A stretch of DNA of 64,000 nt from the NCBI RefSeq assembly GCF_018966525.1, contig NZ_CP076607.1, positions 806,001-870,000 of the forward strand, written 5' to 3'. This stretch comes from Paenibacillus sophorae (GTDB lineage Bacteria; Bacillota; Bacilli; Paenibacillales; Paenibacillaceae). The notes beneath the pieces are model-generated. The model worked only from the letters and a program-made list of their open reading frames with translations. It did no database searches and had not been told where the DNA came from. The position numbers and the translations under genes are program-made. This document shows, in pieces, positions 48,432 through 57,180 of the stretch; within the stretch, counting starts at the first letter, position 1; every line of letters starts with the position of its first letter.

Positions 48432-49718
48432 ATGACTATTATTTCCGATGTATATGCACGCGAGGTACTTGACTCCCGCGGCAATCCAACTGTAGAGGTT
48501 GACGTTTACCTGGAATCCGGCGCCAAAGGCCGTGCTATCGTTCCTTCCGGCGCTTCCACAGGCGCTCACGAAGCCGTTGAGCTTCGCGACGACGACAAAT
48601 CCCGTTACCTGGGCAAAGGCGTTCTGAACGCAGTGAAGAACGTTAACGAAATCATCGCTCCTGAAGTCATCGGTATGGACGCTCTGGACCAACTGGGCAT
48701 CGACAAAGCCATGATCGCTCTGGACGGAACGCATAATAAAGGCAAACTGGGCGCTAACGCCATTCTGGCTGTTTCCATGGCCGTAGCCCGCGCTGCAGCG
48801 GAGGATTTGGACGTGCCTCTGTACACATACCTTGGCGGATTCAACGCTAAGCAGCTTCCGGTTCCAATGATGAACATCGTAAACGGCGGCGCTCATGCCG
48901 ACAACAACGTTGACGTGCAAGAGTTCATGGTTCTGCCTGTAGGCGCACCAAGCTTCAAAGAGGCTCTGCGTACTGGCGCTGAGATCTTCCACAACCTGAA
49001 ATCCGTACTGAAAGGCAAAGGCCTGAACACTGCGGTTGGCGACGAAGGCGGCTTCGCTCCTAACTTCACTTCCAACGAAGATGCACTGTCCTCCATCATG
49101 GAAGCCATTGAAAAAGCTGGCTACAAACCGGGCGTTGACGTATTCCTGGGCATGGACGTTGCTTCCACCGAGTTCTTCAAAGACGGCAAATACCACCTGG
49201 AAGGCGAAGGAAAATCCTTTACTCCTGCGGAATTCGTAGACCTGCTCTCTTCCTGGGTTGACAAATACCCGATTATCACAATCGAAGACGGCTGCTCCGA
49301 AGACGACTGGGAAGGTTGGAAGCTGCTCACCGAGAAACTGGGCAACAAAATCCAACTCGTTGGCGACGACCTGTTCGTAACCAACACCGAGCGTCTGGGC
49401 AAAGGTATCGAAGAAGGCATCGGCAACTCCATCCTGATCAAAGTTAACCAAATCGGTACGCTGACTGAAACTTTCGACGCGATCGAAATGGCTAAACGCG
49501 CAGGCTACACGGCTGTTGTATCCCACCGTTCCGGTGAGTCCGAAGACAGCACGATCGCCGATATCGCCGTGGCTACCAACGCCGGCCAAATCAAAACGGG
49601 TGCACCTTCCCGTACAGACCGTATCGCCAAGTACAACCAACTGCTTCGCATTGAAGACGAACTGGGCGAACTGGCTCAATACAACGGCCTGAAATCCTTC
49701 TACAACCTGAAAAGATAA
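48432..49718 (+). CDS. eno: Enolase
   Basis: 428-aa Mg enzyme forming PEP. N-terminal AREVLDSRGNPTVEV, Mg ligands in GDDLFVTN, the Lys in IKVNQIG and the signature SHRSGESEDSTIAD are intact. ATG 48432 is preferred (AAGGAG 10 bases upstream); ATG 48423 is too close. Codons are strongly optimised. Last gene of the glycolytic operon, terminated at 49757. Confidence 0.98.
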   Translation: MTIISDVYAREVLDSRGNPTVEVDVYLESGAKGRAIVPSGASTGAHEAVELRDDDKSRYLGKGVLNAVKNVNEIIAPEVIGMDALDQLGIDKAMIALDGTHNKGKLGANAILAVSMAVARAAAEDLDVPLYTYLGGFNAKQLPVPMMNIVNGGAHADNNVDVQEFMVLPVGAPSFKEALRTGAEIFHNLKSVLKGKGLNTAVGDEGGFAPNFTSNEDALSSIMEAIEKAGYKPGVDVFLGMDVASTEFFKDGKYHLEGEGKSFTPAEFVDLLSSWVDKYPIITIEDGCSEDDWEGWKLLTEKLGNKIQLVGDDLFVTNTERLGKGIEEGIGNSILIKVNQIGTLTETFDAIEMAKRAGYTAVVSHRSGESEDSTIADIAVATNAGQIKTGAPSRTDRIAKYNQLLRIEDELGELAQYNGLKSFYNLKR

Positions 49719-49756
49719 TAAGATTCACCCGAATCTTATGAAGAGCTAGTGCTATA

Positions 49757-49801
49757 GAGACTGCCTCCCGGTCAGCTAATGATGGAGGGGCAGTCTTTTT
49801 T
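49757..49801 (+). terminator. Terminator of the glycolytic operon
   Basis: GAGACTGCCTCC... pairs with ...GGAGGGGCAGTCTT, followed by T run. Confidence 0.9.
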
Positions 49802-49837
49802 CTATATGGTGTGATTGGTCATTGCAGCCGAATTAAG

Positions 49838-49866
49838 TTGTATTGCTGCGGGCTGTATGATACAAT
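49838..49866 (+). promoter_or_regulatory. Possible secG promoter
   Basis: TTGTAT (49838-49843), 17-bp spacer, TACAAT (49861-49866). Confidence 0.5.
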
Positions 49867-49938
49867 AAAAATGCTGTTTATGAATATCAAATATTAAATT
49901 TCCATAGATAGTGATGCTTAGCGTAGGAGGTGGAATGA

Positions 49939-50172
49939 ATGGAAATTTTTCTGAAAGTGCTGCTTCTGATTTTTTCTGTCGGTCTGATTACGGTGGTTCT
50001 GCTGCAAAAAGGCAAGAGCGCAGGCCTAGCGGGCGCCATCTCCGGCGGAGCTGAGCATCTGTTCGGTAAGACGAAAGCGCGCGGTATGGAGCTGGTGCTC
50101 CAGCGTGTGACGGTAGGACTCGCGGCGGGATTCTTTATTCTGTCCATTATTGTTGCAGTTGTAATTGACTAA
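49939..50172 (+). CDS. secG: Preprotein translocase subunit SecG
   Basis: 77-aa inner-membrane protein of the SecYEG channel. Two membrane helices (about 3-20 and 55-75) flank the conserved LLQKGKSAGLAGAISGGAEHLFGK loop. GGAGG precedes the ATG. Synteny secG-rnr-smpB-ssrA is conserved in Bacillales. Confidence 0.96.
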   Translation: MEIFLKVLLLIFSVGLITVVLLQKGKSAGLAGAISGGAEHLFGKTKARGMELVLQRVTVGLAAGFFILSIIVAVVID

Positions 50173-50185
50173 AATAGACGAATGG

Positions 50186-50220
50186 AACCTTCGCTTCTTA
50201 CGATGGAGCGGAGGTTTTTT
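50186..50220 (+). terminator. Terminator after secG
   Basis: AACCTTCGCT pairs imperfectly with AGCGGAGGTT, followed by a long T run. 50221-50340 contains an extended -10 TGTG-TATACT (50260-50265) that may start rnr. Confidence 0.75.
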
Positions 50221-50340
50221 TGTAATCGGCGGAAAGGGATGCCGAGGATTGATTTCGTGTATACTAGGGTATGAAGTAGTATAGACGATAGCATACATAC
50301 CAGCCGGCGGCCTGCGCCGCGGTGGGCCGAGGTGACGAAG

Positions 50341-53115
50341 ATGATAACACAAGAGAATTTGCTGGACTTCATGCGGGAAACCGCTTATAAACCAATGACA
50401 TATGAGGAACTGATTGAACACTTTCATTTTACGGGAGAAGAGGAGCTGAAGGCGTTTAACGTTCTGCTGAGCACCCTGGAACAGGATGGGCGGATCGTAC
50501 TGACCCGTACCGGTCGCTACGGTGTGCCGGAGCGGATGGACTTGCTGCGCGGCCGCCTGCAGGCTCATGCGAAGGGCTTTGCCTTCCTGATACCCGATGA
50601 CCGGGAGCATCCCGACGTATATATCCATGCCAACGATATCAAAAGCGCCATGAACGGCGACATAGTGCTTGTCCGCGTGACCTCTCGAAGCCATGGCGGG
50701 GGCCGGATGGAAGGCGAAGTCGTGCGTATCGTCCGCAGGGGCGTGCTGCAGACTGTCGGCGTGTTTCAGAATCTGGAGACTTACGGCTTTGTTTTGCCGG
50801 ATGATAAGCGGATTAACCGTGATATTTTTATCCCGAAGGAATCATTTAACGGTGCAGTCGACGGAGAAAAAGTCGTTGTCCGCATTGTAAACTATCCGGA
50901 GGGACGCGCGGCGGCGGAAGGGGAGATTATCGAGATCCTAGGACATAAAGACGATCCCGGCGTCGATATTTTATCCGTCATCCGCAAGCATCAGCTGCCG
51001 GAGGCTTTTCCTGAAGAAGTCATGGAAGAAGCGAATGGCGCGCCGGACTCCATCACGGAAGAGGAAATTGTAAAGCAGGGCCGCCGCGACCTGCGGGGCT
51101 TGAATATTGTTACCATTGACGGGGAAGACGCCAAAGACTTGGATGACGCGGTCAACGTCGCCCGTCTGGAGAACGGCCATTACAAGCTTGGCGTGCATAT
51201 TGCCGACGTCAGTTATTATGTGCGCGAGAACTCGGCGCTGGATAAAGAAGCATATGACCGGGGCTGCAGCGTCTATCTTGTCGACCGGGTTATTCCGATG
51301 CTGCCGCACCGCCTGTCGAATGGCATCTGCTCTTTGAATCCGCAGGTGGACAGGCTGACGATGTCCTGCGAGATGGAATTCGACGAGAATATGAAGGTCG
51401 TGAAGCATGATATTTTTACCAGCGTAATTCGTACTAAGGAACGGATGACTTACACCAATGTGCGCAAAATTCTGCTGGATGAAGAGCCCGAGCTGCTGAA
51501 GCGCTACGCTCCGCTGATTGAGGATTTCCGGCTGATGCGCGAAATTGCGATGAAACTGCGGGATGCGCGGATGAAGCGGGGAGCCGTTGACTTCAACTTC
51601 GAAGAAAGCAAAATCATCGTCGACGAGAACGGCAAAGCTGTAGATATCGTAAAAAGGGAGCGTTCGATCGCGGAGCAGATCATCGAGGAATTCATGCTGG
51701 CGGCGAACGAGACGGTGGCCGAGCATTTTCACTGGCTGAAAGTGCCGTTCCTGTACCGGATTCACGAGGACCCGGACCCTGAGAAGCTGCAGAACTTCAT
51801 GGCGTTCGCGGCCAATTTCGGCCATCACGTCAAGGGCCGTGGTAATTCCGTGCATCCCCGTGCGCTGCAAAAGCTGCTGGAGGATATTCAGGGGACGAAG
51901 GAGCAGACGGTTATCAGTACGATGATGCTCCGCTCTATGAAGCAGGCGAAGTACGACGCGGAGAGCACGGGTCACTTTGGACTAGCGGCGGAGTATTATT
52001 CCCACTTTACGTCACCGATTCGGCGGTACCCCGACCTGGTTATTCACCGGGTCATACGCGAGGTGCTTGAGAGCAGCGGTGCCCTCAGCGAGAAGCGCCA
52101 TGAGTACCTGGCGAGCCGGATGCCGGACATCGCCCAGCAGTCCTCCGAGCGCGAACGCGTCGCGGTGGAAGCGGAACGTGACACGGAGCAGCTGAAAAAA
52201 GCGGAGTACATGCTGGACAAGGTCGGCGAGGAATTCGAGGCGATGATCAGCAGCGTGACCAGCTTCGGCATGTTCGTCGAGCTAGAAAATACCGTCGAAG
52301 GTCTGATCCGTCTGAGTCATCTGACGGATGATTATTACCACTTCGACGAGGGTCATATGGCGCTCATCGGCGAGCGCACCTCAAAGGTGTTCCGCATCGG
52401 CGACGAGGTGAAGATCCGCGTCGCCAAGGTGAACATGGACGACCATACGATCGACTTCGAGCTGGTCGACATGAAACCGCGTGCGGCGGGCGAGCGCCGC
52501 AACGGAGGCTTTGGCGGTGGCGGCCGGAACGGCAAAGGCGGCCGCGACCGCAGAGGCGGCCACGGCGCGCCGACCGCTGGCGGCAAGGGCCGCGGCGGCG
52601 GTAAGGGCGGAGCCGCCGCCGGTGCGGGAGGCCGCGGCAAGCGCGGGCGCGTGCACGGCGCCGACAAGGCCGGAGGCGGCGCGGCACTCGGCGGCGCTGA
52701 GCGCAGCGGCCGGGGGCGCAGCGACGACGCGAAGGCTGGCCGCGGCAGAAGCGACGGCGCTATCGCCGCTGGCGCGCGCAGCCGGAAAGGCGAAGCCGGA
52801 GATGCCGGTTCACGCGGCATCAGCTTCGGCTTTGGCTCCGGCAAGGGCGGCTACGGCGCGCAGCCTAACGGGTCGAACGGCCGCGGCGACGTGTACACCG
52901 GCGTCGGCGGCGACACGAAACTCCGCGCACGCGAGGACCTCGGCGGTGACTACGGCGGCAGCAAAGCCGCCGGAGGTAAAGGCCGCCGCAAGAAGAAGTC
53001 GAAGAGCGGGGTCTTCATCGGCGGCTCCGTAACGCCGGGCAACGTGGAGGCCGCCGTAGGTTCCGGCTCCAAAAACGGCAACGGTGAAGGAAGAAAGCGG
53101 AAGAAGAAAAAATAA
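50341..53115 (+). CDS. rnr: Ribonuclease R with long Gly/Arg/Lys-rich tail
   Basis: 924-aa 3'-5' exoribonuclease that degrades structured RNA and, with SmpB-tmRNA, non-stop mRNA. An N-terminal HTH-like region (about 1-70), cold-shock domains (75-230), the RNB catalytic domain with IDGEDAKDLDDAVNV (Mg aspartates), and an S1 domain ending about 710 are standard. Residues 711-924 form a low-complexity tail rich in Gly, Arg, Lys and Ala (RGG/GGR clusters, KRKKKK end) much longer than the usual short lysine tail. GAGGTGA precedes ATG 50341. Upstream of smpB and tmRNA, its functional partners. Confidence 0.95.
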   Translation: MITQENLLDFMRETAYKPMTYEELIEHFHFTGEEELKAFNVLLSTLEQDGRIVLTRTGRYGVPERMDLLRGRLQAHAKGFAFLIPDDREHPDVYIHANDIKSAMNGDIVLVRVTSRSHGGGRMEGEVVRIVRRGVLQTVGVFQNLETYGFVLPDDKRINRDIFIPKESFNGAVDGEKVVVRIVNYPEGRAAAEGEIIEILGHKDDPGVDILSVIRKHQLPEAFPEEVMEEANGAPDSITEEEIVKQGRRDLRGLNIVTIDGEDAKDLDDAVNVARLENGHYKLGVHIADVSYYVRENSALDKEAYDRGCSVYLVDRVIPMLPHRLSNGICSLNPQVDRLTMSCEMEFDENMKVVKHDIFTSVIRTKERMTYTNVRKILLDEEPELLKRYAPLIEDFRLMREIAMKLRDARMKRGAVDFNFEESKIIVDENGKAVDIVKRERSIAEQIIEEFMLAANETVAEHFHWLKVPFLYRIHEDPDPEKLQNFMAFAANFGHHVKGRGNSVHPRALQKLLEDIQGTKEQTVISTMMLRSMKQAKYDAESTGHFGLAAEYYSHFTSPIRRYPDLVIHRVIREVLESSGALSEKRHEYLASRMPDIAQQSSERERVAVEAERDTEQLKKAEYMLDKVGEEFEAMISSVTSFGMFVELENTVEGLIRLSHLTDDYYHFDEGHMALIGERTSKVFRIGDEVKIRVAKVNMDDHTIDFELVDMKPRAAGERRNGGFGGGGRNGKGGRDRRGGHGAPTAGGKGRGGGKGGAAAGAGGRGKRGRVHGADKAGGGAALGGAERSGRGRSDDAKAGRGRSDGAIAAGARSRKGEAGDAGSRGISFGFGSGKGGYGAQPNGSNGRGDVYTGVGGDTKLRAREDLGGDYGGSKAAGGKGRRKKKSKSGVFIGGSVTPGNVEAAVGSGSKNGNGEGRKRKKKK

Positions 53116-53145
53116 AGTGCCGGACTAAACGTTTCAAGACAACCC

Positions 53146-53186
53146 AAGCGCTGAGGTTCCCGGTAACGGGTACCCAGCGCTTTTTA
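53146..53186 (+). terminator. Terminator after rnr
   Basis: AAGCGCTG pairs with CAGCGCTT around an inner CCCGGTAACGGG hairpin, followed by T run. Confidence 0.85.
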
Positions 53187-53318
53187 TTACGATGATATGC
53201 TGGTGATTTCAAAGATCACACCCTATGTTACTGACAGCATGTTGTCAAAACAGTAGTCTTTGACTTTATTATATCTACAATCAGAGAAATGCGGTGGAAG
53301 CAAACGCTTTATCGATCC

Positions 53319-53348
53319 TTGCGTTTGCTGGAACGATTTTGATACAAT
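53319..53348 (+). promoter_or_regulatory. smpB promoter with overlapping inverted repeat
   Basis: TTGCGT (53319-53324), 18-bp spacer, TACAAT (53343-53348). A perfect 9-bp inverted repeat AGCAAACGC (53299-53307)/GCGTTTGCT (53321-53329) overlaps the -35. 53187-53298 holds nothing recognisable. Confidence 0.6.
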
Positions 53349-53438
53349 AAGAGTCAGACGTTTTCTGTTCGAATTGCTTTGCACGCAGAAACAGCAAGAG
53401 AAGAGACGCCGTAACTTACGATTCAAGGAGTGATTGTC

Positions 53439-53918
53439 ATGGGTAAAACAGCAGACGGGAAAGTGCTCGCCCAGAACAAAAAGGCTTCCCATGATTATTT
53501 TATCGAGGACACCTACGAGGCGGGCATGGTGCTGACGGGTACGGAGATCAAATCGCTGCGCAATGGCCGCGCGAATATCGGTGATGCGTTCGCCACAATC
53601 CGCGGCGGCGAGATTTTTGTGCATAATATGCATATCAGCCCATTTGATCAGGGCAACCGGGCTAACCCGGACGACCCAACGCGTACACGCAAGCTGCTGC
53701 TGCATAAAGAACAGATCAGCAAGCTGCTCGGGCATTCCAAGCAGGAAGGGTACACAATTGTGCCGCTGAAAGTATACGTCCGCAACGGCTATGCCAAGCT
53801 GCTGCTGGGCATCGGTAAAGGGAAGAAACAATACGACAAACGCGATTCCGCCGCCAAACGCGATGCACAGCGCGATATCCAGCGGGCACTGCGGGAGAAG
53901 CAGAAGATCGCAAGATAA
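53439..53918 (+). CDS. smpB: tmRNA-binding protein SmpB
   Basis: 159-aa RNA chaperone that carries tmRNA to stalled ribosomes. N-terminal core NKKASHDYFIEDTYEAG, GTEIKSLRNGRANI, and the basic C-terminal tail KGKKQYDKRDSAAKRD that mimics mRNA are present. ATG 53439 is 8 bases after AAGGAG; the ORF's earlier GTG/ATT extension is not needed. tmRNA follows 182 bp downstream. Confidence 0.97.
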   Translation: MGKTADGKVLAQNKKASHDYFIEDTYEAGMVLTGTEIKSLRNGRANIGDAFATIRGGEIFVHNMHISPFDQGNRANPDDPTRTRKLLLHKEQISKLLGHSKQEGYTIVPLKVYVRNGYAKLLLGIGKGKKQYDKRDSAAKRDAQRDIQRALREKQKIAR

Positions 53919-54100
53919 GACACTGCCAAACCCCACCTTTGTTTCCTGCAAGATCTATATGATTATGCTGCAAAATATGATATACTCTTTTATGTAAGAC
54001 AAAATGCTTCAGATTACCTTTTCGCGATAAGCGGCAAGGATAATGGATACGGATCGCTCTTGCCGGCGGTTCCGCTTGATCCAAGAAGCCCTTTTAATGA

Positions 54101-54461
54101 GGGGCCGTTTTTGGATTCGACGGGGGTAGTTCGAGCATGGGTAGCGAGTAGTGGGGACGCGTCCGCTTCATCAACGCTAAAGCCAATTAAACGGCAAACA
54201 AAACAACAACTTAGCTTTCGCAGCTTAATAACCTGTGAGCTAGCTCCTACCTTCCATCGCCCATGTGGCGGACTAGGGGCTCAACTTTAGTGGGATACGC
54301 CGCTTGGTCTCCGCCTGGGGTCAACGGAAGAAGATAATCAGGCTGACCTGAAGGGAATCCGGTGACAGGGAGTCTCTAGGGTGACATCAAATCTGTCACT
54401 ACACTCGTAGAAGCTTATGTGGCGTTATCTTCGGACAGGGGTTCGACTCCCCTCGGCTCCA
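54101..54461 (+). ncRNA. ssrA: tmRNA (ssrA)
   Basis: About 361 nt. Starts GGGGCCGTTTTTGGATTCGA, the tmRNA 5' signature; the tRNA-like end has GGTTCGACTCCCCTCGG and acceptor GGCTCC paired to GGGGCC, with discriminator A and no encoded CCA. The tag frame begins at GGC 54193 and ends with two stops (54226-54231), encoding GKQNNNLAFAA (after the Ala from the tRNA part). Pseudoknot-type GC stems follow. Terminator at 54466. Confidence 0.96.
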
Positions 54462-54465
54462 TACT

Positions 54466-54493
54466 AAAAACCCGCTCTTAGAGCGGGTTTTTT
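54466..54493 (+). terminator. tmRNA terminator
   Basis: AAAAACCCGCTCTTAGAGCG plus GGTTTTTT, a perfect hairpin with T run, directly after tmRNA. Confidence 0.93.
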
Positions 54494-54554
54494 ACGTGTA
54501 AGGACTCAAATTTCAGCCAAACTGTAGCAACAGATTTTTGGAATGCAGATTTTT

Positions 54555-54591
54555 GGGGCGCACTGTAGCCAAAATGGCTACAGTGCGCCCC
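54555..54591. repeat. Perfect 17-bp inverted repeat
   Basis: GGGGCGCACTGTAGCCA - AAA - TGGCTACAGTGCGCCCC, no T run on either strand, between tmRNA and the convergent GntR/UTRA gene. It is preceded by a short direct repeat CAGATTTTTGG (at about 54530 and 54546). 54592-54683 shows nothing else. Confidence 0.85.
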
Positions 54592-54683
54592 ATTAACAAT
54601 TGCCATTCTATCATGATCTACCCTAGGGGAATGCTTCAGTCGTGAAGCTGCCCGCTGCCCGCTGCGGGAGCGCCTCTAGTCAC

Positions 54684-55397
54684 TTAGACATCGTAATTGA
54701 CGACATAGGGCTGGAGCTCCGAGCGGTAATAGCCCTCGCTGTATTCGACGACGCTGCCCGATTCATCATAGGCGTAACGGTATCTTTTGAGCAGCGGCGT
54801 GTCCTTACCGCATTTCAGCAGCGCTTCGACGCCGGGCGGCGGAGGCGCCACCGCGAATTCATCTCGGAATTTGGCGATGGTGACCTTGCGCTCCTCCATC
54901 CAGCCGTACAGGGATTGCGCATCAAGCTCTGCCGGGTCGACCCCGCCGATCCAGGCGGGGAAGTAGTGGGTGTAATGGATGTAGGGCGAATCATCCAGCA
55001 CATAGAGGCGCTCGATCCGCAGGCCGGAGGACCCGAACAGGCTGTGCGGCTTTCTGCCCTCCTCATGGGTAACGCTCTCCGCGCTAAGCAGCACTTTATG
55101 AATGACATGCCCTTCTTCCACCAGCACCTCTGTAAACCGTTTCCAGGTGGAGCGCTTCGAGGTGCTGGTGTTACGGATAACTTTGGTGCCCTTGCCGCTG
55201 CTTGTCTCCAGGTATCCTTCCTGGACCAGTTCCTTGATCGCATTGCGGACGGTGATCTTGCTGACGCCGAATTCTTCCTCAAGGAGCGGCTCGGACGGGA
55301 TGTTGGTTTCCAGCGGGTAAAAGCCGTGGAGAATCCGGTCTTTGATTATGTTTTTGATCTGCTGGTATAAGGGCCGCTTGTTGCGGGACAGATTCAT
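54684..55397 (-). CDS. GntR/HutC (UTRA) family regulator
   Basis: 237-aa repressor-type protein. N-terminal winged HTH (PLLEEEFGVSKITVRNAIKELVQEGYLE) of the HutC subfamily, followed by a UTRA ligand-binding domain (about 80-235; IERLYVLDDSPYIHYTHYFPAW, YEYSEGYYRSEL-like end). It is the last gene of the minus-strand amino-sugar-acid operon, 9 bp after the kinase, a typical local repressor position; its effector is presumably an operon intermediate. AAAGGTAGGA precedes the ATG. Confidence 0.92.
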   Translation of the reverse strand: MNLSRNKRPLYQQIKNIIKDRILHGFYPLETNIPSEPLLEEEFGVSKITVRNAIKELVQEGYLETSSGKGTKVIRNTSTSKRSTWKRFTEVLVEEGHVIHKVLLSAESVTHEEGRKPHSLFGSSGLRIERLYVLDDSPYIHYTHYFPAWIGGVDPAELDAQSLYGWMEERKVTIAKFRDEFAVAPPPPGVEALLKCGKDTPLLKRYRYAYDESGSVVEYSEGYYRSELQPYVVNYDV

Positions 55398-55406
55398 GGT
55401 GGATTC

Positions 55407-56423
55407 CTACCTTTCTACATCGCCGTTCCCTTCATCCATGGCCCGGAGAATGGCGCTTTCGGAAGAGTGGGGTGTATCGCCTTGTATCGTATGCGCGAGC
55501 ATCGCAGCCGCTGCGGCGAAACGGACGGTCGTCTCGGGCGAATGGCCTTCCAGCTCTCCGTGGATGATTCCGCTAGTATAGGCGTCTCCGGCTCCGATTC
55601 GGTCATAGACCGGGAAGGTTAGCTTGTCCGAATAGAGGAAGGCGGCATTTTTATATATATACCCTTGCAGGGAATGCGTGTTGTCCGGATTCACCGTGCG
55701 GTGCGTGCCGGCGATGACGGAGATGTCGTAAGCTGCGGAGACCTGTGGGATCAGCTCTTCCAGCTGCTCCCGCCGGGTTTCCCGTTCACTCTGCATTCCC
55801 AGAATGTGCAGGGCGTCCATTTCGTTCATCATAACGATATCGGCAAGGCTGAGCATTTCAGTATACCATGGCTTGGCCTTGGCATACCCGCCTTCGCCCC
55901 AAAGGGCAGGCCGGTAGTTGCAGTCGAAGGCGACGAGGCGTCCGGCCGCTTTCACGGCCCTTGCGAAGGCCAGCACATGACGCCGGACCGTGTCGTTCAT
56001 CGCGAGCGAAATGCCGCAGAAATGGACGATATCGGATTCCCGGGCGACGGCTGCAAAATCATAGGCGCCTTCCGGGGCCGTATTGAAGCTGCTCTCCTGC
56101 CGGTTGGTGTAGGTAACGCGGCTCGCCCGGGGTCCAAAGCCGTTCTCCAGCACATACATGCCGACATACGCGCCAGCCCGCCGGATTTGGGCGGGCTGGA
56201 TGCCCAGCTTGCTGAGATTGGCGACCGCGGCGTCACCGATCGCATTGGCGGGCAGCGTCGTGACGAGGTAGCCGGTATGCCCGAACCGGGCCAGCGCCGA
56301 GACGACATTGACCCCCGTTCCGGAATAGGAGACCTGCAGGGTATCGCTCTGCGACAGCAGGGCGTAGCCGGGAACCTGCAGCCGCATCATCACTTCCCCG
56401 AAGGCGGCGACCGCTCTAGCCAT
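55407..56423 (-). CDS. PfkB-family sugar kinase (KDG kinase-like)
   Basis: 338-aa ribokinase-fold kinase. N-terminal AFGEVMMRLQ and the GTGVNVVSALARFG motif, and the C-terminal DRIGAGDAYTSGIIHGEL with catalytic Asp are present. Overall closest to 2-dehydro-3-deoxygluconate kinases, which use ATP to make KDPG; neighbours support a six-carbon sugar-acid substrate. ATG 56423 is chosen (GAAGCAGG upstream); a TTG at 56432 would fall on that site. It overlaps the aldolase end by 8 bp. Confidence 0.85.
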   Translation of the reverse strand: MARAVAAFGEVMMRLQVPGYALLSQSDTLQVSYSGTGVNVVSALARFGHTGYLVTTLPANAIGDAAVANLSKLGIQPAQIRRAGAYVGMYVLENGFGPRASRVTYTNRQESSFNTAPEGAYDFAAVARESDIVHFCGISLAMNDTVRRHVLAFARAVKAAGRLVAFDCNYRPALWGEGGYAKAKPWYTEMLSLADIVMMNEMDALHILGMQSERETRREQLEELIPQVSAAYDISVIAGTHRTVNPDNTHSLQGYIYKNAAFLYSDKLTFPVYDRIGAGDAYTSGIIHGELEGHSPETTVRFAAAAAMLAHTIQGDTPHSSESAILRAMDEGNGDVER

Positions 56424-57180
56424 GGAGATCAACCTGCTTCTTCATGATCGCCAGCAGCGTGCGGATATCATCTACACGGGTGTCTCCCGTAGCCTTGTCG
56501 ATGATGGAAGAATACACATGGGGAATGACCTGCGGCACACCGGCTTCAAGCGCGATTCGCAGGATAGCCTCGAAGTTGTCCAGGTCGATCCCTCCGGTCG
56601 GCTCCAGCGCGAAGCCTTCCTCGCCGCAGGCTTTGGCGACGGCCCGGTACTCCGTTTCAAGGCTGAGGCCGTTCATCGGGAAATACTTCAGCGCGTTGCC
56701 GCCCATGTCGCGCAGCAGCCCGATCGCTGCCTTGACGGGAACGATCGCATGCTCGCCCGCGGAGCTTGCGGGACCGGTCGAAATATTGACATACCCCGGC
56801 TGTCCCGAAGGGGAGACGAGGCTGTTGATCCAGCCGCCGCGGCTTCCTAAATTGGCCCGGGTAGCCCCTACCGAAGGGAAAACCTGATTGATATGGCTCC
56901 CCGCGTACGATTTGGCGATTTCAGCGACCACGGCGGCCTGCCGGTTGTCGCCGGCGCCCAGCCCGATCGAGACCGCGTCTTCGATGGCGGCCCCGTATTC
57001 CTTCATCGCATCGGCCGCAGCTTCGGCTGTCGGGTAGTTCTTGGACAGAACGCCGACCAGCACGTAGCCTTCCGCAGCCTCATACACCTCTTTGGCGTTG
57101 GGCACACTGCCCGCCAATACATTTAGAGCCGCGCGGTTTTTATAGAAACGGCCGGCAATTCCCACTCCTGTATTCGTCAT
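56416..57180 (-). CDS. KDGP aldolase family protein (DgaF-like)
   Basis: 254-aa aldolase family protein (the family once called DUF1341, including Salmonella DgaF, which splits 2-dehydro-3-deoxy-6-phosphogluconate to pyruvate and glyceraldehyde-3-phosphate). Typical blocks: FYKNRAALNVLAGSVPNAKE, VSIGLGAGD, the FPMNGLSLETEYRAVA region and EPTGGIDLDNF. It starts by overlapping the dgaE-like stop by one base, with GGAGG upstream, so stoichiometric coupling is likely. Confidence 0.86.
   Translation of the reverse strand: MTNTGVGIAGRFYKNRAALNVLAGSVPNAKEVYEAAEGYVLVGVLSKNYPTAEAAADAMKEYGAAIEDAVSIGLGAGDNRQAAVVAEIAKSYAGSHINQVFPSVGATRANLGSRGGWINSLVSPSGQPGYVNISTGPASSAGEHAIVPVKAAIGLLRDMGGNALKYFPMNGLSLETEYRAVAKACGEEGFALEPTGGIDLDNFEAILRIALEAGVPQVIPHVYSSIIDKATGDTRVDDIRTLLAIMKKQVDLHG

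Noticed and set aside
46816..49679. Long antisense ORFs of 505 and 429 codons opposite gpmI and eno
   Set aside because: They mirror highly biased codons of abundant glycolytic genes; their translations lack domain-like patterns and have no ribosome sites.
54555..54591. 17-bp hairpin as a terminator of the tmRNA or UTRA gene
   Set aside because: No T run follows on either strand and a proper tmRNA terminator precedes it at 54466-54493.
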